The position numbers were made by a program, and so were the translations under genes. The notes beneath the pieces were generated by a model, which searched no databases, was not told the DNA's origin, and was given only the letters and a program-made list of their open reading frames with translations. This document shows positions 28,709 through 38,224 of a DNA stretch of 64,000 nt, piece by piece (the first letter of the stretch is position 1; each line of letters starts with the position of its first letter). Source of the stretch: Lacticaseibacillus thailandensis DSM 22698 = JCM 13996 (GTDB lineage Bacteria > Bacillota > Bacilli > Lactobacillales > Lactobacillaceae); NCBI RefSeq assembly GCF_001312865.1, contig NZ_BBER01000004.1, positions 124,001 through 188,000 of the forward strand. The letters are read 5' to 3'.

Positions 28709-28848
28709 GTTGATAACCTCACTCATAATTTAGTATGTACGGGCAAGGGCCCCGTTACGGCACCCGTGCCCCGCACAACCGCCATACGCGCGTTCAGCCA
28801 GCAAGTCCAAGGACCAGCTGGCTGCAACACGCCACGTAAAGTTGTGGT

Positions 28849-31214
28849 TTAACGTTCGATATTTTGACGAATCTGCGCCTTCATGAACAACCGGGTCGTG
28901 TTTTCGTCGATGGCACCGACCATCTCTTCAAACATCCGGAACCCTTCTTCCTGGTATTCAACCAGGGGGTTCATCTGCCCGTAGCCACGCAGCCCAATGG
29001 CCTGACGTAGCTGGTCCATGGCGTCAATGTGGTCCGGCCATAAGGAGTCGACCACCCGCAAAATAACTACTTTTTCAAATTCCAGCATCTGTGACTTATC
29101 TGGCAATTGCTCAGACTTATCCTGGTAGTTAGCTTCAACCAGGTCCATCAGCTTGGCTTTGATTTCGTCCGCCGTGTGCCCATCAATATCGGCCTGGGTA
29201 AAGGCTTCGTCGCTCACCATGTTGGCGTGCACCCAATCAAGCAAAGCATCACTGTCCCACTTGGCTGGATCCGTGCCTGAATGTGCGTGTCCACGATCCG
29301 GTTGATCGTGCGCTTGATCATAGCCATCAGGACTGGCTTGAGCGTGTCGGTTTCGTTAATGACCTGTTGCCGCTGCTTGTAGATGACCTCACACTGTTCG
29401 CGCATCACGTCGTCGTACTGCAACGTCTGCTTACGGGTATCGTAGTTGTTACCTTCAACCCGCTTCTGCGCGGACTCAACCTGGCGGCTCACCATCCGGG
29501 ACTTGATGACCTGATCATCATCCGCAACCTGCAAGGACTGCAGCACGGCTTTGATTCGGTCAGAACCGAACCGCTTCATCAGGTCATCTTCTAGTGACAG
29601 GTAGAACTGGGTGATCCCCGGGTCCCCCTGACGGCCGGAACGACCACGCAACTGGTTGTCGATCCGCCGGGATTCATGTCGTTCGGTCCCCAGCACGGCC
29701 AGGCCGCCCAACGCCTTCACGCCGGGTCCCAACTTAATGTCGGTCCCACGACCAGCCATGTTGGTGGCGATCGTGACGGCCCCACGCTGACCCGCGTTCA
29801 TAACAATTTCGGCTTCCTTGAGGTGGTTCTTGGCGTTCAGGACCGTGTGCGGAATGTGTAATTTGTCCAGCAGGTCACTCAACCGCTCACTGGACTCAAT
29901 GGCGACCGTCCCCACCAGGACCGGCTGGCCCTTCTTGTGACGCCGCTCAATGTCGGCCGCCACGGCGTTGAACTTACTCTCCAACGTTGGGTAGAGCACG
30001 TCGGCTTCGTCCAAACGGATAACCGGCTTGTTGGTTGGAATCGTGATGACCAACATGTTGTAGATTTCGCGGAATTCTTCCGCTTCCGTCTTCGCAGTCC
30101 CGGTCATCCCGGCCAGCTTAGTGTACATCCGGAATAGGTTTTGGTACGTAATGTTCGCCATGGTCTGGTTTTCGTCCTGAATCTCGACGCCTTCCTTGGC
30201 TTCAATGGCCTGGTGCAGGCCATCAGAGAACCGCCGGCCCTCCATTGCCCGCCCGGTAAAGGAATCGACGATCAGAACCTCACCGTCTTTGACCATGTAA
30301 TCAATGTCCCGCTGCATGATAAAGTTGGCACGCAGGGCTTGGTCCAAGTGGTGGGTCAGGGCCGTGTTTTCAGTATCATACAGGTTGTCCAGGCCAAAGT
30401 GCGATTCGGCCTTGATGATCCCGGACTCGGTTAAACCAATAGTCTTGGTGGCCCAGTCGATCTTGAAATCCTCGGTTTCCTTGAGGGTCTTCACGAACGC
30501 GTCGGCACGCACGTACAACCCGGTCGACTTGGTGGCCCCACCAGAAATAATCAGTGGCGTCCGCGCTTCATCGATTAGGATTGAATCAACTTCGTCGACT
30601 ACGGCAAAGTTGAGCCCGCGCTGCACCATTTGTTCCTTGTAGGCCACCATGTTGTCACGGAGGTAGTCAAACCCAAGCTCACTGTTCGTGGAGTACGTAA
30701 TATCGGAGTTATAGGCTTCACGCTTTTCTTCGGGCGACTTGTCGCTCAAGTTGAGTCCCACCGAAAGGCCGAGCCAGTTGTACAGTTCACCCATTTCGGT
30801 GGCGTCACGTTCACTCAGGTATTCGTTGACGGTGATAACGTGCACCCCGAGGCCAGACAACGCGTTGAGGTACACCGGCATGGTGGCAGTCAGCGTCTTA
30901 CCTTCCCCGGTCTTCATTTCGGCAATGTTCCCTTCGTGCAGGGTAATTCCACCGATGATCTGCACCCGGTATGGGTACAGGCCCAGAACGCGGCGCGCAC
31001 CTTCACGGGCCACGGCAAAGGCTTCTGGCAGGATATCATCAAGGGTCTCACCCTGCGCTAGGCGTTCCTTAAACGCGGGGGTTTTGGCCTGAAGTTCCTC
31101 GTCAGAAAGCTTGGCAAAGTCGTCGGCGTAACTCATGACCTTGTCAGCAATTTTTCCAATTCTTTTCACTTCGCGGGCGTCACTCTCCACCCACTTACGA
31201 ATCATATTTGGCAT
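28849..31214 (-). CDS. secA: Preprotein translocase ATPase SecA (one frameshift)
   Basis: About 788 residues, membrane-peripheral motor of the Sec pathway. Start ATG at 31214 behind GGAGAGGA. Motifs: [17 protein letters not shown] (Walker A), [19 protein letters not shown] (Walker B and DEAD-like box), [38 protein letters not shown] and [10 protein letters not shown] (helicase motifs V-VI). One G is missing near 29277; repair gives [23 protein letters not shown] across the wing region. It ends [11 protein letters not shown] and lacks the linker and zinc-binding tail of many SecA proteins. Confidence 0.95.
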
Positions 31215-31493
31215 TAGTAAATCCTCTCCCACACTAACAGTGCGTACAACATCTGGTTAATTGTAACATTGATAGCATTGCAATTGTACTAATGGTAGTT
31301 AACAATTTTGTGACGTCTTTTGGGGGGTAGTGTTTGGGGGTAGTGTTGGGAGCTGGCCACACCGATAGTGAGAGCGACTATGACTTGATGGGGGCTCCAC
31401 AATGACCGCTGCTGGGGCCAAGTACCGTCACACCCCCACATGCAGATGCGTCCCACCCGCTTATAACGGCCCACTAACAACACAACGGGACGC
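31215..31493. other. Intergenic region upstream of secA
   Basis: No gene found. A tandem G-rich repeat GGGGGTAGTGTT occurs at 31320-31347 on the plus strand. An A/T-rich stretch at 31255-31310 on the minus strand contains TACAAT twice but no -35 box at a good distance, so I do not call a promoter. Confidence 0.4.
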
Positions 31494-31523
31494 AAAAGGC
31501 GGATTCCCGTGTGGGAACCCGCC
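31494..31523 (-). terminator. Terminator of hpf
   Basis: GGCGGATTCCC pairs with GGGAACCCGCC with one mismatch around a 4-base loop, then CTTTTGCG on the minus strand. 15 bases beyond the hpf stop. Confidence 0.8.
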
Positions 31524-31537
31524 GTGTTAATTGCAAT

Positions 31538-32104
31538 TTATTCGTCGGTTTCGATCAAGCCGTAGCGGCCATCACGACGCTTGTACACAATGCTCGTGCC
31601 GTTAGTCTCCGCATCTTCGAAGATGAAGAAGTTGTGGCCCAACATGTTCATCTGCAAGATGGCTTCCTGTGAGTCCATCGGCTTCAGGGCCACCCGCTTC
31701 GTCCGGACAACGTTCAAGTCCGTGGCCTCCGTGGAGTCGTCGTCAGCTTCTTCCAAGTCTGGTTCCTCAGGCGTTTCTACCAGGTCAGCAAAGCCCTTTT
31801 CACGGGACTTACGGTTAATCTTGGTCTTAAACTTACGGATCTGGCGTTCCAACTTATCCGTAACCAGGTCAATCGCCGCGTACAAGTCTGGGTTCTTTTC
31901 CTCAGCCCGCAACGTCAGGTACGGCATTGGAATCGTCACCTCGACTTTGGCCTGCTTGTTCGAGTAGACCTTGAGGTTCACATGGGCAATTGCCTGTGCA
32001 CCCTCACTGAAATACTTGTTCAGTTTGTTGATACGCTTTTCCACGTAGTTACGAATCGCCTCAGTAACCTCGATGTTCTCGCCACGTACATTGTAAGTAA
32101 GCAT
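31538..32104 (-). CDS. hpf: Ribosome hibernation promoting factor, long form
   Basis: 188 residues from the ATG at 32104 behind GGGGAGAGG. N-terminal HPF domain (1-100: NVRGENIEVTEAIRNYVEKR, LNKYF) binds the decoding centre; acidic linker EEPDLEEADDDSTEATD at 118-134; C-terminal dimerisation domain (RTKRVALKPMDSQEAILQMN, GHNFFIFEDAETNGTSIVYK) joins two 70S ribosomes into 100S. Intact. Placed upstream of secA as in many Firmicutes, downstream of comFA-comFC. Confidence 0.96.
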   Translation of the reverse strand: MLTYNVRGENIEVTEAIRNYVEKRINKLNKYFSEGAQAIAHVNLKVYSNKQAKVEVTIPMPYLTLRAEEKNPDLYAAIDLVTDKLERQIRKFKTKINRKSREKGFADLVETPEEPDLEEADDDSTEATDLNVVRTKRVALKPMDSQEAILQMNMLGHNFFIFEDAETNGTSIVYKRRDGRYGLIETDE

Positions 32105-32179
32105 AAAACCTCTCCCCTTTCGGTCACCATTACCCAATGGCGACGGGTGTTTGCGGAAGCGCTTAACTTCCTTAAACTC

Positions 32180-32208
32180 ATTATAACGTTACGCGTCTAG
32201 TGAAACAA
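32180..32208 (-). promoter_or_regulatory. Promoter of hpf
   Basis: Minus-strand TTGTTT (32208-32203), a 17-base spacer and TATAAT (32185-32180). An imperfect GGAAGCGCTT palindrome at about 32152-32163 in the leader resembles half of a cre site but falls short of the consensus. Confidence 0.7.
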
Positions 32209-32227
32209 TTATCTTTTTCCAAAGTTG

Positions 32228-32902
32228 TTACCGAATGAGCGTCCGCGAAATGATTATTCCCCGGTATCCTGCGTCCCGGAGTGCTTGTGCGGCGTGGTGC
32301 AGTGTTGTTCCAGTCGTGTATAAATCATCCACCAAGCAAATTTGCCGCACTCGGGCCAACTCCGCCGTCGACGCCGTACACACAAAGCTTTGCGGCGTCC
32401 GTAGTCGGGCCCCGCGCTTCTTACGCGATTGCGGCAGATCCGTGTCATTTTTAGTCAGACAACCCCACAGCTTAAGGTGGCCAAACAACCCCACCACCGG
32501 GTCAAAGCCGCGGCGCGCATAGTGGCTGGGTTCGGTCGTCAACGGCACCAACCGGCCTACGCCCCGACACAACGTGCACAGATCCGCCCGAAACGCCGTG
32601 TGCAGGCGGTAATCACCCACCGCTTTGTACTGGTGCATGACGTCCTTAAGCGCGGCATTATAGTGGTAGACGGCTCGGTTATGTAACGTCACGCCATCGC
32701 GGTGGCGCCAGTATTGACAATCCCCACACAACTCAGCGTGACTGGGGCGCCCACACCCGGTGCAGACGTGGTCGGGGTCGATACGGTCAAAGTCACGGCG
32801 GCACTCACCGCATAAGTCCGGTGGGACAAGTGGGGCACTGGCCATCAGCGCGGCTAACCGCCAGCTCTGAGTCAACGGTCGGTGGCACAGACAGCACTCC
32901 AT
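32228..32902 (-). CDS. comFC: ComFC, phosphoribosyltransferase-like competence protein
   Basis: 224 residues from the ATG at 32902, overlapping the comFA stop (TGATG). N-terminal zinc ribbons: MECCLCHRPL, DLCGECRR, HVCTGCGRPSHAELCGDCQYW. C-terminal type I PRTase fold with QICLVDDLYTTGTTLHHAAQAL. Needed with ComFA for DNA uptake in transformation. Confidence 0.92.
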   Translation of the reverse strand: MECCLCHRPLTQSWRLAALMASAPLVPPDLCGECRRDFDRIDPDHVCTGCGRPSHAELCGDCQYWRHRDGVTLHNRAVYHYNAALKDVMHQYKAVGDYRLHTAFRADLCTLCRGVGRLVPLTTEPSHYARRGFDPVVGLFGHLKLWGCLTKNDTDLPQSRKKRGARLRTPQSFVCTASTAELARVRQICLVDDLYTTGTTLHHAAQALRDAGYRGIIISRTLIR

Positions 32903-34212
32903 CAAGACTCCCCCCGCGCGTTGAGCTGCCGAATCTGCCGGCACGCCCGCCGAATGCTGAGTGTATAGTGGGCGCACACAAACCAAACCGGGTTATCTGC
33001 ATGTTCCCGGTCACGCCCCGCACGACCGGCCATCTGGACCAACGCCGAGACCCCAAAAAGGGGTGCATCGGCCTGTAACACCATGACCGCACAATTGTAG
33101 ATGGTCACCCCGCGTTCCAGAATGGTCGTCGTCACTAAGACCCGCGGGTGGCCGTCCCGAAACGCTTTGACCTTCTCCGCCCGCGCCGGATCACCGGCGT
33201 AAACCGTCGCCGCCACAATGCCCTGTTTGGCTAGGGTAGCCTGCACCTGGCGCAACTGCCGGATGGCTGGCACAAAGATCATGACCTGCGATTGCTCCGT
33301 CGTCATTACCATCCTGAGTTGCTGCAACAAACGGCGCGGCAGGCTCAGGCCACCACCCCGCGCTAGGACCACATCCGGCTCCGGCAGTGGCGCCCCGTGG
33401 AACCGCCGCGGTAGGTAGCTGACTGCCAGTTGGTGCCGGCGCACCTGGCGTAACAAATCCGGACCGGGCGTCGCCGTTAGGTACAGCACCGTTCCACACG
33501 CTGCTTGGTTCACCGCCCGCGCCAACATGGGCTCAGTTGTGAACGGAAACGCATCGACCTCGTCCACTACAACCAGGGCAAAGGCGGCATAGTACCGCAA
33601 TAATTGGTGCGTCGTCGCCAGCAACAATGGCACCGACGACGCGGGACCAGTGCCACCATACCGCACCGCCTGCTCCACCGTCGTGAACGCCCGCTGCAAC
33701 CGCGGCGCCAGTTCAAGAATCACGTCCACCCGTGGGGAGACGATGGCGACCCGGCCGCCCTGACGCAGGGCGTGTTCGATCACCGGAAACAACATTTCGG
33801 TCTTGCCCGCACCCGTGACCGCCCACAAGAGGCGCCGCTCGCCCGCATCGAACGCCGTAATGAGCTCGCCAGCGACCCGTGTCTGTTGCGCAGTGAGCTG
33901 CCCTGACCAGGACATGCGTAAGTCTGGCTGGGGCGGTAATGGCTGGTTGGGAAACCGGTACAATTGGTCTGTGCTCGTCAACCGTCCCAACACGATACAT
34001 TCCGGGCAATAGCCCCACTGGGCCGGTAACGTCCCCACATTGGAGGCCACCCATCCTTGGCACCGTGCACAGTGCCAACCATACTTGCCCCGCGCCACCG
34101 CGGGGACACTCAGAATCTGTGCTAAAATATGCGCAGGTACGCCGGCGTGCTGCGCTTCCCGTGCAGTCAACTGTTGTCCTGCTAGCGCCGGCCAAACATT
34201 ACTGGTATCCAT
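32902..34212 (-). CDS. comFA: ComFA, DNA-uptake helicase
   Basis: 436 residues; ATG at 34212 with GAGGTG upstream, overlapping the comFC start. Four-cysteine zinc finger (WHCARCQGWV, WGYCPECIV), Walker A LLWAVTGAGKTEMLFP, DEAD-like motif VVVDEVDAFPF, LYLTATPGPDLL (motif III), and helicase C-terminal motifs VLVTTTILERGVTIYN and ALVQMAGRAGRD. A membrane-associated motor pulling single-stranded DNA inside. The divergent yigZ start lies 33 bases away. I saw no ComX/SigH box in that gap. Confidence 0.94.
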   Translation of the reverse strand: MDTSNVWPALAGQQLTAREAQHAGVPAHILAQILSVPAVARGKYGWHCARCQGWVASNVGTLPAQWGYCPECIVLGRLTSTDQLYRFPNQPLPPQPDLRMSWSGQLTAQQTRVAGELITAFDAGERRLLWAVTGAGKTEMLFPVIEHALRQGGRVAIVSPRVDVILELAPRLQRAFTTVEQAVRYGGTGPASSVPLLLATTHQLLRYYAAFALVVVDEVDAFPFTTEPMLARAVNQAACGTVLYLTATPGPDLLRQVRRHQLAVSYLPRRFHGAPLPEPDVVLARGGGLSLPRRLLQQLRMVMTTEQSQVMIFVPAIRQLRQVQATLAKQGIVAATVYAGDPARAEKVKAFRDGHPRVLVTTTILERGVTIYNCAVMVLQADAPLFGVSALVQMAGRAGRDREHADNPVWFVCAHYTLSIRRACRQIRQLNARGES

Positions 34213-34245
34213 CACCACATCACCTCGAAGGGAGATTTCGCTAAC

Positions 34246-34881
34246 TTGACGGTCAAAACTATTGCCACTAGCGGCCAACACGAAATCGTGATCAAAAAAT
34301 CGCGGTTCATTACCACCATTCAGCGCGTCCATACCCAGGAAGAATTTAACGACTTCTGGGCGACAGTACGTGCCGCCAACAAAAAGGCCAACCACAACGT
34401 GGGCGCCGCCCGCTTCGGCACCGCACCCCTAATTGAGCGGGCTAGCGACGACGGCGAGCCTTCCGGCACGGCTGGCGCCCCCACTTTGCGGGGCTTACAA
34501 GTGCATGAGTTGACGGATACGGCGGCCGTGACCACCCGCTACTTTGGTGGCATCAAGCTGGGGGCATCCGGCCTTATTCGTGCGTACACGCAGGCGGTCA
34601 CCGCGACCATCCAGGCGTTGGGCATCGTGGCCCTGGAACCACGGCAGGCACTCAACATCACGGTCGATTACGCGAACTACCAGCCCCTGACCGCCTTTTT
34701 GGCCGCCCAGGGTTGGCCCGAGGAGCACCCGAGTTTTCTCGCGGACGTGACCACGACCATCTACGTGCCAACCCCCGATGTTGACGACGTGCGCGCCCAG
34801 ATTACGGACCAAACGAACGGGCGGGCGCACATTGTTACGGGCGCTGAACGCATCGTTGAAGTCCCGGTGCCCGTCAGGTAA
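34246..34881 (+). CDS. yigZ: YigZ/IMPACT family protein
   Basis: 211 residues, TTG start at 34246 with AAGGGAG upstream (spacing rather long, so the start is uncertain). N-terminal IMPACT domain: GQHEIVIKKSRFITTIQRV, RASDDGEPSGTAGAPTLRGL, VTTRYFGGIKLGASGLIRAYTQA. C-terminal DUF1949 domain from about 135 (ITVDYANYQPLTAFLAAQ). Possible role in translation or stress control; biochemical function unsettled. Divergent from comFA. Confidence 0.92.
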   Translation: MTVKTIATSGQHEIVIKKSRFITTIQRVHTQEEFNDFWATVRAANKKANHNVGAARFGTAPLIERASDDGEPSGTAGAPTLRGLQVHELTDTAAVTTRYFGGIKLGASGLIRAYTQAVTATIQALGIVALEPRQALNITVDYANYQPLTAFLAAQGWPEEHPSFLADVTTTIYVPTPDVDDVRAQITDQTNGRAHIVTGAERIVEVPVPVR

Positions 34882-34887
34882 CAATGC

Positions 34888-34941
34888 AAAAAAAAGCGGT
34901 ACGTCATGCAACGCCCAGCCGGCGGGTGCACAACGTACCAC
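34888..34941. terminator. Terminator between nusG and yigZ (convergent)
   Basis: On the minus strand a hairpin with GGTACGT/ACGTACC ends and an inner CGCC-GGCG region is followed by GC and eight U residues (34895-34888). It ends nusG; the plus strand lacks a T-run, so yigZ is served less well. Confidence 0.82.
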
Positions 34942-34963
34942 TATTTATTTGTACTTAAGACAC

Positions 34964-35506
34964 TTAGAATTTATCCGCCTGCGCAAAGTCAAGTTCAGCC
35001 GCCGTTTCCCGACCGAACATTTCGATGTTCACGTGCAGCTTGTAGTGCTCCTTGTCGACCTCAGTGACGGTCCCGGCCATGCCGGAGAACGCACCATCAA
35101 CGATCTTAACCTTTTCGCCCACTTCAAAGTCGACGTCCACGGTGCGCGTGCTCATACCGATCTCACGCAGGATCTTTTCCACTTCGTCGGGCATCAGTGG
35201 TGCGGGTTTGCTCCCACCACCATGACTACCAACAAAACCAGTTACACCAGGCGTGTTCCGAGCCACAAACCAGGATTCGTCGGTCATGACCATTTCAACC
35301 AATACGTAACCCGGAAAAGTCTTTTCGACCTCCACCTTGTCCTTGCCGTCCTTGATCTTGTGCTGTTCTTCTTCCGGCACAATTACCCGGAAAATGTAGT
35401 CTTCCATGTTCATTGAAGCAGCACGTGATTCCAAGTTCGTCTTAACCTTATTTTCGTAACCAGCGTACGTATGTAACACGTACCATTGCTTTGAGGATGA
35501 TTCCAT
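34964..35506 (-). CDS. nusG: Transcription elongation/antitermination factor NusG
   Basis: 180 residues from the ATG at 35506 behind AAAGGAAG; the open frame continues upstream through secE sequence but is not coding. NGN domain with KQWYVLHTYAGYENKVKTNL and KTFPGYVLVEM, then PGVTGFVG, then a KOW domain (VDFEVGEKVKIVDGAFSGMAGTV) and C-terminal AELDFAQADKF. Binds RNA polymerase. Unusually, a promoter and a terminator-like hairpin lie between it and secE. Confidence 0.97.
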   Translation of the reverse strand: MESSSKQWYVLHTYAGYENKVKTNLESRAASMNMEDYIFRVIVPEEEQHKIKDGKDKVEVEKTFPGYVLVEMVMTDESWFVARNTPGVTGFVGSHGGGSKPAPLMPDEVEKILREIGMSTRTVDVDFEVGEKVKIVDGAFSGMAGTVTEVDKEHYKLHVNIEMFGRETAAELDFAQADKF

Positions 35507-35535
35507 GATTGTCTTCCTTTCAATCGTGACCAAAT

Positions 35536-35566
35536 AAAAAAAACCGCCACCCGTGGGTGTTGGTTT
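35536..35566 (-). promoter_or_regulatory. Terminator hairpin in the nusG leader
   Basis: AAACC-CACCC pairs with GGGTG-GGTTT around a 2-base loop and is followed by eight U residues on the minus strand (35543-35536). It lies 12 bases after the -10 box of the internal nusG promoter and 30 bases before the nusG start, so it can both end the rpmG-secE transcript and attenuate nusG. Confidence 0.75.
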
Positions 35567-35578
35567 TAAGTTGCTTTC

Positions 35579-35607
35579 ATGATAACAAATTTTCAGTACG
35601 TTGTCAC
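35579..35607 (-). promoter_or_regulatory. Internal promoter of nusG
   Basis: Minus-strand GTGACA (35607-35602), a 17-base spacer and TATCAT (35584-35579), in the gap between secE and nusG. Any transcript from it must cross the hairpin at 35536-35566. Confidence 0.5.
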
Positions 35608-35628
35608 GAAGTTGTCCCCCAGGCTCAG

Positions 35629-35799
35629 CTAGAAAACAAACTTTTCCAGAATTGCCGTAATAGCCCAGTCGCACAAAGCAAAGTAGACGGCAAACAGGAT
35701 CGACGTCACGATGACCGTAGTGGTATCGCGCCGGTTTTCCTTCCATGTTGGCCAAGTGGTCATTTTCATTTCGTGAAATACACCCTTAATGAAGTTCAT
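35629..35799 (-). CDS. secE: Preprotein translocase subunit SecE
   Basis: 56 residues, short single-span form. ATG at 35799 behind GGAGACAGTT. An amphipathic N-terminal helix (MNFIKGVFHEMKMTTWPTWK, with the conserved TTWPT..E) is followed by one membrane segment (TTVIVTSILFAVYFALCDWA). Forms the channel with SecY and SecG. Lies 10 bases after rpmG. Confidence 0.95.
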   Translation of the reverse strand: MNFIKGVFHEMKMTTWPTWKENRRDTTTVIVTSILFAVYFALCDWAITAILEKFVF

Positions 35800-35809
35800 A
35801 ACTGTCTCC

Positions 35810-35959
35810 TTACCGTGTTTCCTGATGCGGTGTTACCTTGCCACAATACTTGCAAAACTTGTTTAACGTCAAGCGCTCGGTGCGCTCCTTCTTTTCCGGA
35901 ATAAAGTAATTCCGGTGCCCGCACACGCTACATGCCATTGCTACCTTACGAACACTCAT
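35810..35959 (-). CDS. rpmG: 50S ribosomal protein L33 (zinc-binding form)
   Basis: 49 residues; ATG at 35959 behind GAGGAGGTG. It keeps both cysteine pairs ([11 protein letters not shown] and NKFCKYCGK), so it is the zinc-containing C+ form. Basic and tyrosine/asparagine-rich as expected. Located directly before secE, the usual place of one of several L33 paralogues. Confidence 0.95.
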   Translation of the reverse strand: MSVRKVAMACSVCGHRNYFIPEKKERTERLTLNKFCKYCGKVTPHQETR

Positions 35960-35988
35960 AGCGCACCTCCTCTAATAATATCTTCAAT

Positions 35989-36018
35989 ATTTTACCATGA
36001 TTGCTGCGAGCAGTGCAA
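35989..36018 (-). promoter_or_regulatory. Promoter of rpmG-secE
   Basis: Minus-strand TTGCAC (36018-36013), an 18-base spacer and TAAAAT (35994-35989), 30 bases before the rpmG start. Confidence 0.6.
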
Positions 36019-36090
36019 GCTAGGTCGGCGCGCGCAGTTGGCCGCCAGCACCCCCGTCCGTCTAGTTATCACAACCCAGCAATATCTGGG

Positions 36091-36633
36091 TCAAGCATAC
36101 AGAAATGCCTTGATCTTAACGCGCACCCGCCCCATCGCCTGACGGTGGCGCCGCGAATCGTTCGGTCGGCCCGACAACGTCAGCCGCAAAGCTTCCGCCT
36201 CCGTGGCACTAAGCCGCGACCATAAATGCTCGATGTCCGCCCGAATAATGCACTCTGACTCGATGGACCGTGAGCGCGCACCGTACGCACTGCACCCCCA
36301 CTCATCGTCTTCACCGAGCAAGGCCTGCGGCTGCGTATAGAGGTCGCCGATCCGTTTTTGCGCCATCGCCCGCCGCATCAACGAGTAGAAGTGCGACGAT
36401 AAAATCAACCGGTAGTAGCAACCGAATTGTGAGCCCCCAGCACCATTAAATTGTTGCACCGCCTTGAAGTGCGCAATGCGCGCTTCCTGATACCAGTCCG
36501 CCCGGTCGAACCCGCGAATATTATACATTGCCATCAACCGCCGCGGAATCCGGATATACCGCATAAAGTTACGTTCCAATAATCGGTCATCATTGACCGC
36601 CGCCTGCAGTTCCACCAATTCTCGTTCATCCAT
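36091..36633 (-). CDS. sigH: SigH/ComX-like RNA polymerase sigma factor
   Basis: 180 residues, ATG at 36633. Region 2 is visible in LMAMYNIRGFDRADWYQEARIAHFKAVQQFN, with the core-binding and -10 recognition helices (DRADWYQE is the DLxQEG-like motif). Region 4 is short (SATEAEALRLTLSGRPNDSRR, then a basic tail VRVKIKAFLYA). Position upstream of rpmG-secE-nusG is that of sigH in Bacillus and of the competence sigma factor in lactobacilli; comFA-comFC nearby fit the latter. Regulon not visible. Confidence 0.85.
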   Translation of the reverse strand: MDERELVELQAAVNDDRLLERNFMRYIRIPRRLMAMYNIRGFDRADWYQEARIAHFKAVQQFNGAGGSQFGCYYRLILSSHFYSLMRRAMAQKRIGDLYTQPQALLGEDDEWGCSAYGARSRSIESECIIRADIEHLWSRLSATEAEALRLTLSGRPNDSRRHRQAMGRVRVKIKAFLYA

Positions 36634-36846
36634 GACTTATTCCCCCAAAACAAGTGATGGCCCAACCGTAACGGGCACCGTGAACATTGCCCAATTGAAA
36701 AACAAAGTGTTCCGCCAGTAGCCGGTTGCCAGCAGCACTAAGCTACCACTTTGATAACGAAGACTGCATCGCACACTAACAAAAAGTGCTAATGGACCAC
36801 ACACCTTGTGGTAATCTGAAGATACTAACTTGCAGGAGGCGCTATC

Positions 36847-38035
36847 ATGTCCAGACCAACTCGTCGTGCCATCATCATGCTTACCACTGGGATTCTCCTA
36901 ATCGGCGCCAACCTCCGTCTGCCTATCACCATGATGCCGCCCATGCTTGACAGCGTGCGCCGGGCCGCGGGGTTGCCGACCAGTCTAGCCGGACTGCTAA
37001 CCACCATCCCCCTGCTCATGTTTGCGGTCATCTCACCCGTGGTGGCACAACTAGGCATTCGCCGGGGTAACGGCCAAACCCTGCTATTAACTATGGCCAT
37101 TCTGGTGGTGGGAAGTTACCTACGCATTATCACGGGGGCGTGGGCGCTCCTCCTCGGGACCGCCCTGGTCGGCATCGGCATTGCCGGGGGCAACGTGTTA
37201 CTACCAGCACTCATCAAGGAAAAATTTCCGGACCGCATCGGCCCGCTGACCGCGGTGTACAGCACCACCATGAGTATTGTGGCATCGCTAGCTACCGCCT
37301 TTGCCGGTGTGATGTCACTACACATGGGCAGCCGTGCCACCATGGCGCTCCTGTCACTCGTCAGTATCGTGGCCTGATCTTCTGGTTCCTGTGTATTCCC
37401 CTGTTCGGACACCCCCAAACGCTGGCAACCGGCAAAGTAGTGCGGCCCCGGCGCCCCATCATGAGTGCACCCCTGTCGTGGGCCATCATGCTGGTGTTTG
37501 GCCTGCAGTCGCTGCTCTATTATTCCCTATTAACGTGGCTACCGTCATTGTGGGCCACAGCCGGCTTCAGCCAAGTGGCAGCCACCACGCTGACCACGGT
37601 CTTCCAGTTTGCCGGGTTACCGTTCTCAATTCTGGTCCCCACCCTAGCTTACCGGCGGCATGGTGAGGCCATCGTGGTTGCCATTAGTGCCGGTGGTTAC
37701 CTGTTCGGCGTCTTGGGCATGCTGGTGTTTGGCACCAACTTTGCCTGAACTGCCTTTGCGCCGTGATTGCTGGCTTTGGTAGTGGTGCAGCGTTCAATCT
37801 GGCCATCATCTTGTTCCAAAAGAAGGCCGTCTCCGCCGTCGATACCGCCCGACTTTCGGGTATGTCCCAGTCCCTGGGGTACCTACTCGGTGCGGTCGGT
37901 CCCCTGGTGTTCGGCCTCATCCCCTCGCGGGTGGCCGTCCTTCTGCTGGCGGCCGTAATTGCCGCAATTCTTGGTGTCTGCGGCGTCATCACCACCACGC
38001 ACCGCACTATTTTCCCGAATGAAACCAACGAATAA
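36847..38035 (+). CDS. MFS transporter, CynX/NimT (cyanate-transporter) family (two frameshifts)
   Basis: About 396 residues, twelve membrane segments; ATG at 36847 behind GCAGGAGGCG. The opening ILLIGANLRLPITMMPPMLD and GLLTTIPLLMFAVISPV are typical of the CynX branch of the MFS. Frames are joined by one C near 37374 (VALIFWFLCIPL) and one C near 37745 (NFALNCLCAVIAGFGSGAAF). Substrates in this family are small and varied (cyanate, nitroimidazoles); none can be assigned. Single-gene unit with its own terminator. Confidence 0.88.
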
Positions 38036-38040
38036 CCACT

Positions 38041-38070
38041 AGGTGGGGGCCCAGGCGCCCACCTTTTTTT
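38041..38070 (+). terminator. Terminator of the CynX-family gene
   Basis: AGGTGGG pairs with CCCACCT and is followed by seven T residues, 6 bases after the stop. Confidence 0.9.
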
Positions 38071-38131
38071 GTGGCTGGCAGTCGCCCTGTGAACACGCTG
38101 ACAACCATTCGTTGCGTAGTAAACGTTTTCT

Positions 38132-38148
38132 TGTTAGTAAACCTAACC
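38132..38148 (+). promoter_or_regulatory. GlnR-box-like palindrome upstream of transporter copy 1
   Basis: TGTTA-N7-TAACC fits the GlnR/TnrA consensus TGTNA-N7-TNACA with one mismatch. It lies 77 bases before the start codon. Confidence 0.4.
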
Positions 38149-38224
38149 CAAAGCGTAGACAGAGCCGTGCTGAAAAAGTAAGCTTAACCCAATTAGTAAA
38201 TTTTGAGAAAGTGGTGCTATTTTT

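Noticed and set aside
34213-34245. ComX/SigH box for comFA
   Set aside because: The 33-base gap has no CGAATA-like -10; the only similar string lies 360 bases away inside yigZ.
34964-35755. NusG with a long N-terminal extension
   Set aside because: The extra codons overlap secE in another frame and the terminator hairpin; the ATG at 35506 has a good ribosome-binding site and the normal NusG start.
36847-38035. CynX-family gene as a pseudogene with two stops
   Set aside because: One base in each of two C runs restores a complete twelve-segment protein, the same kind of lesion seen in essential genes nearby.
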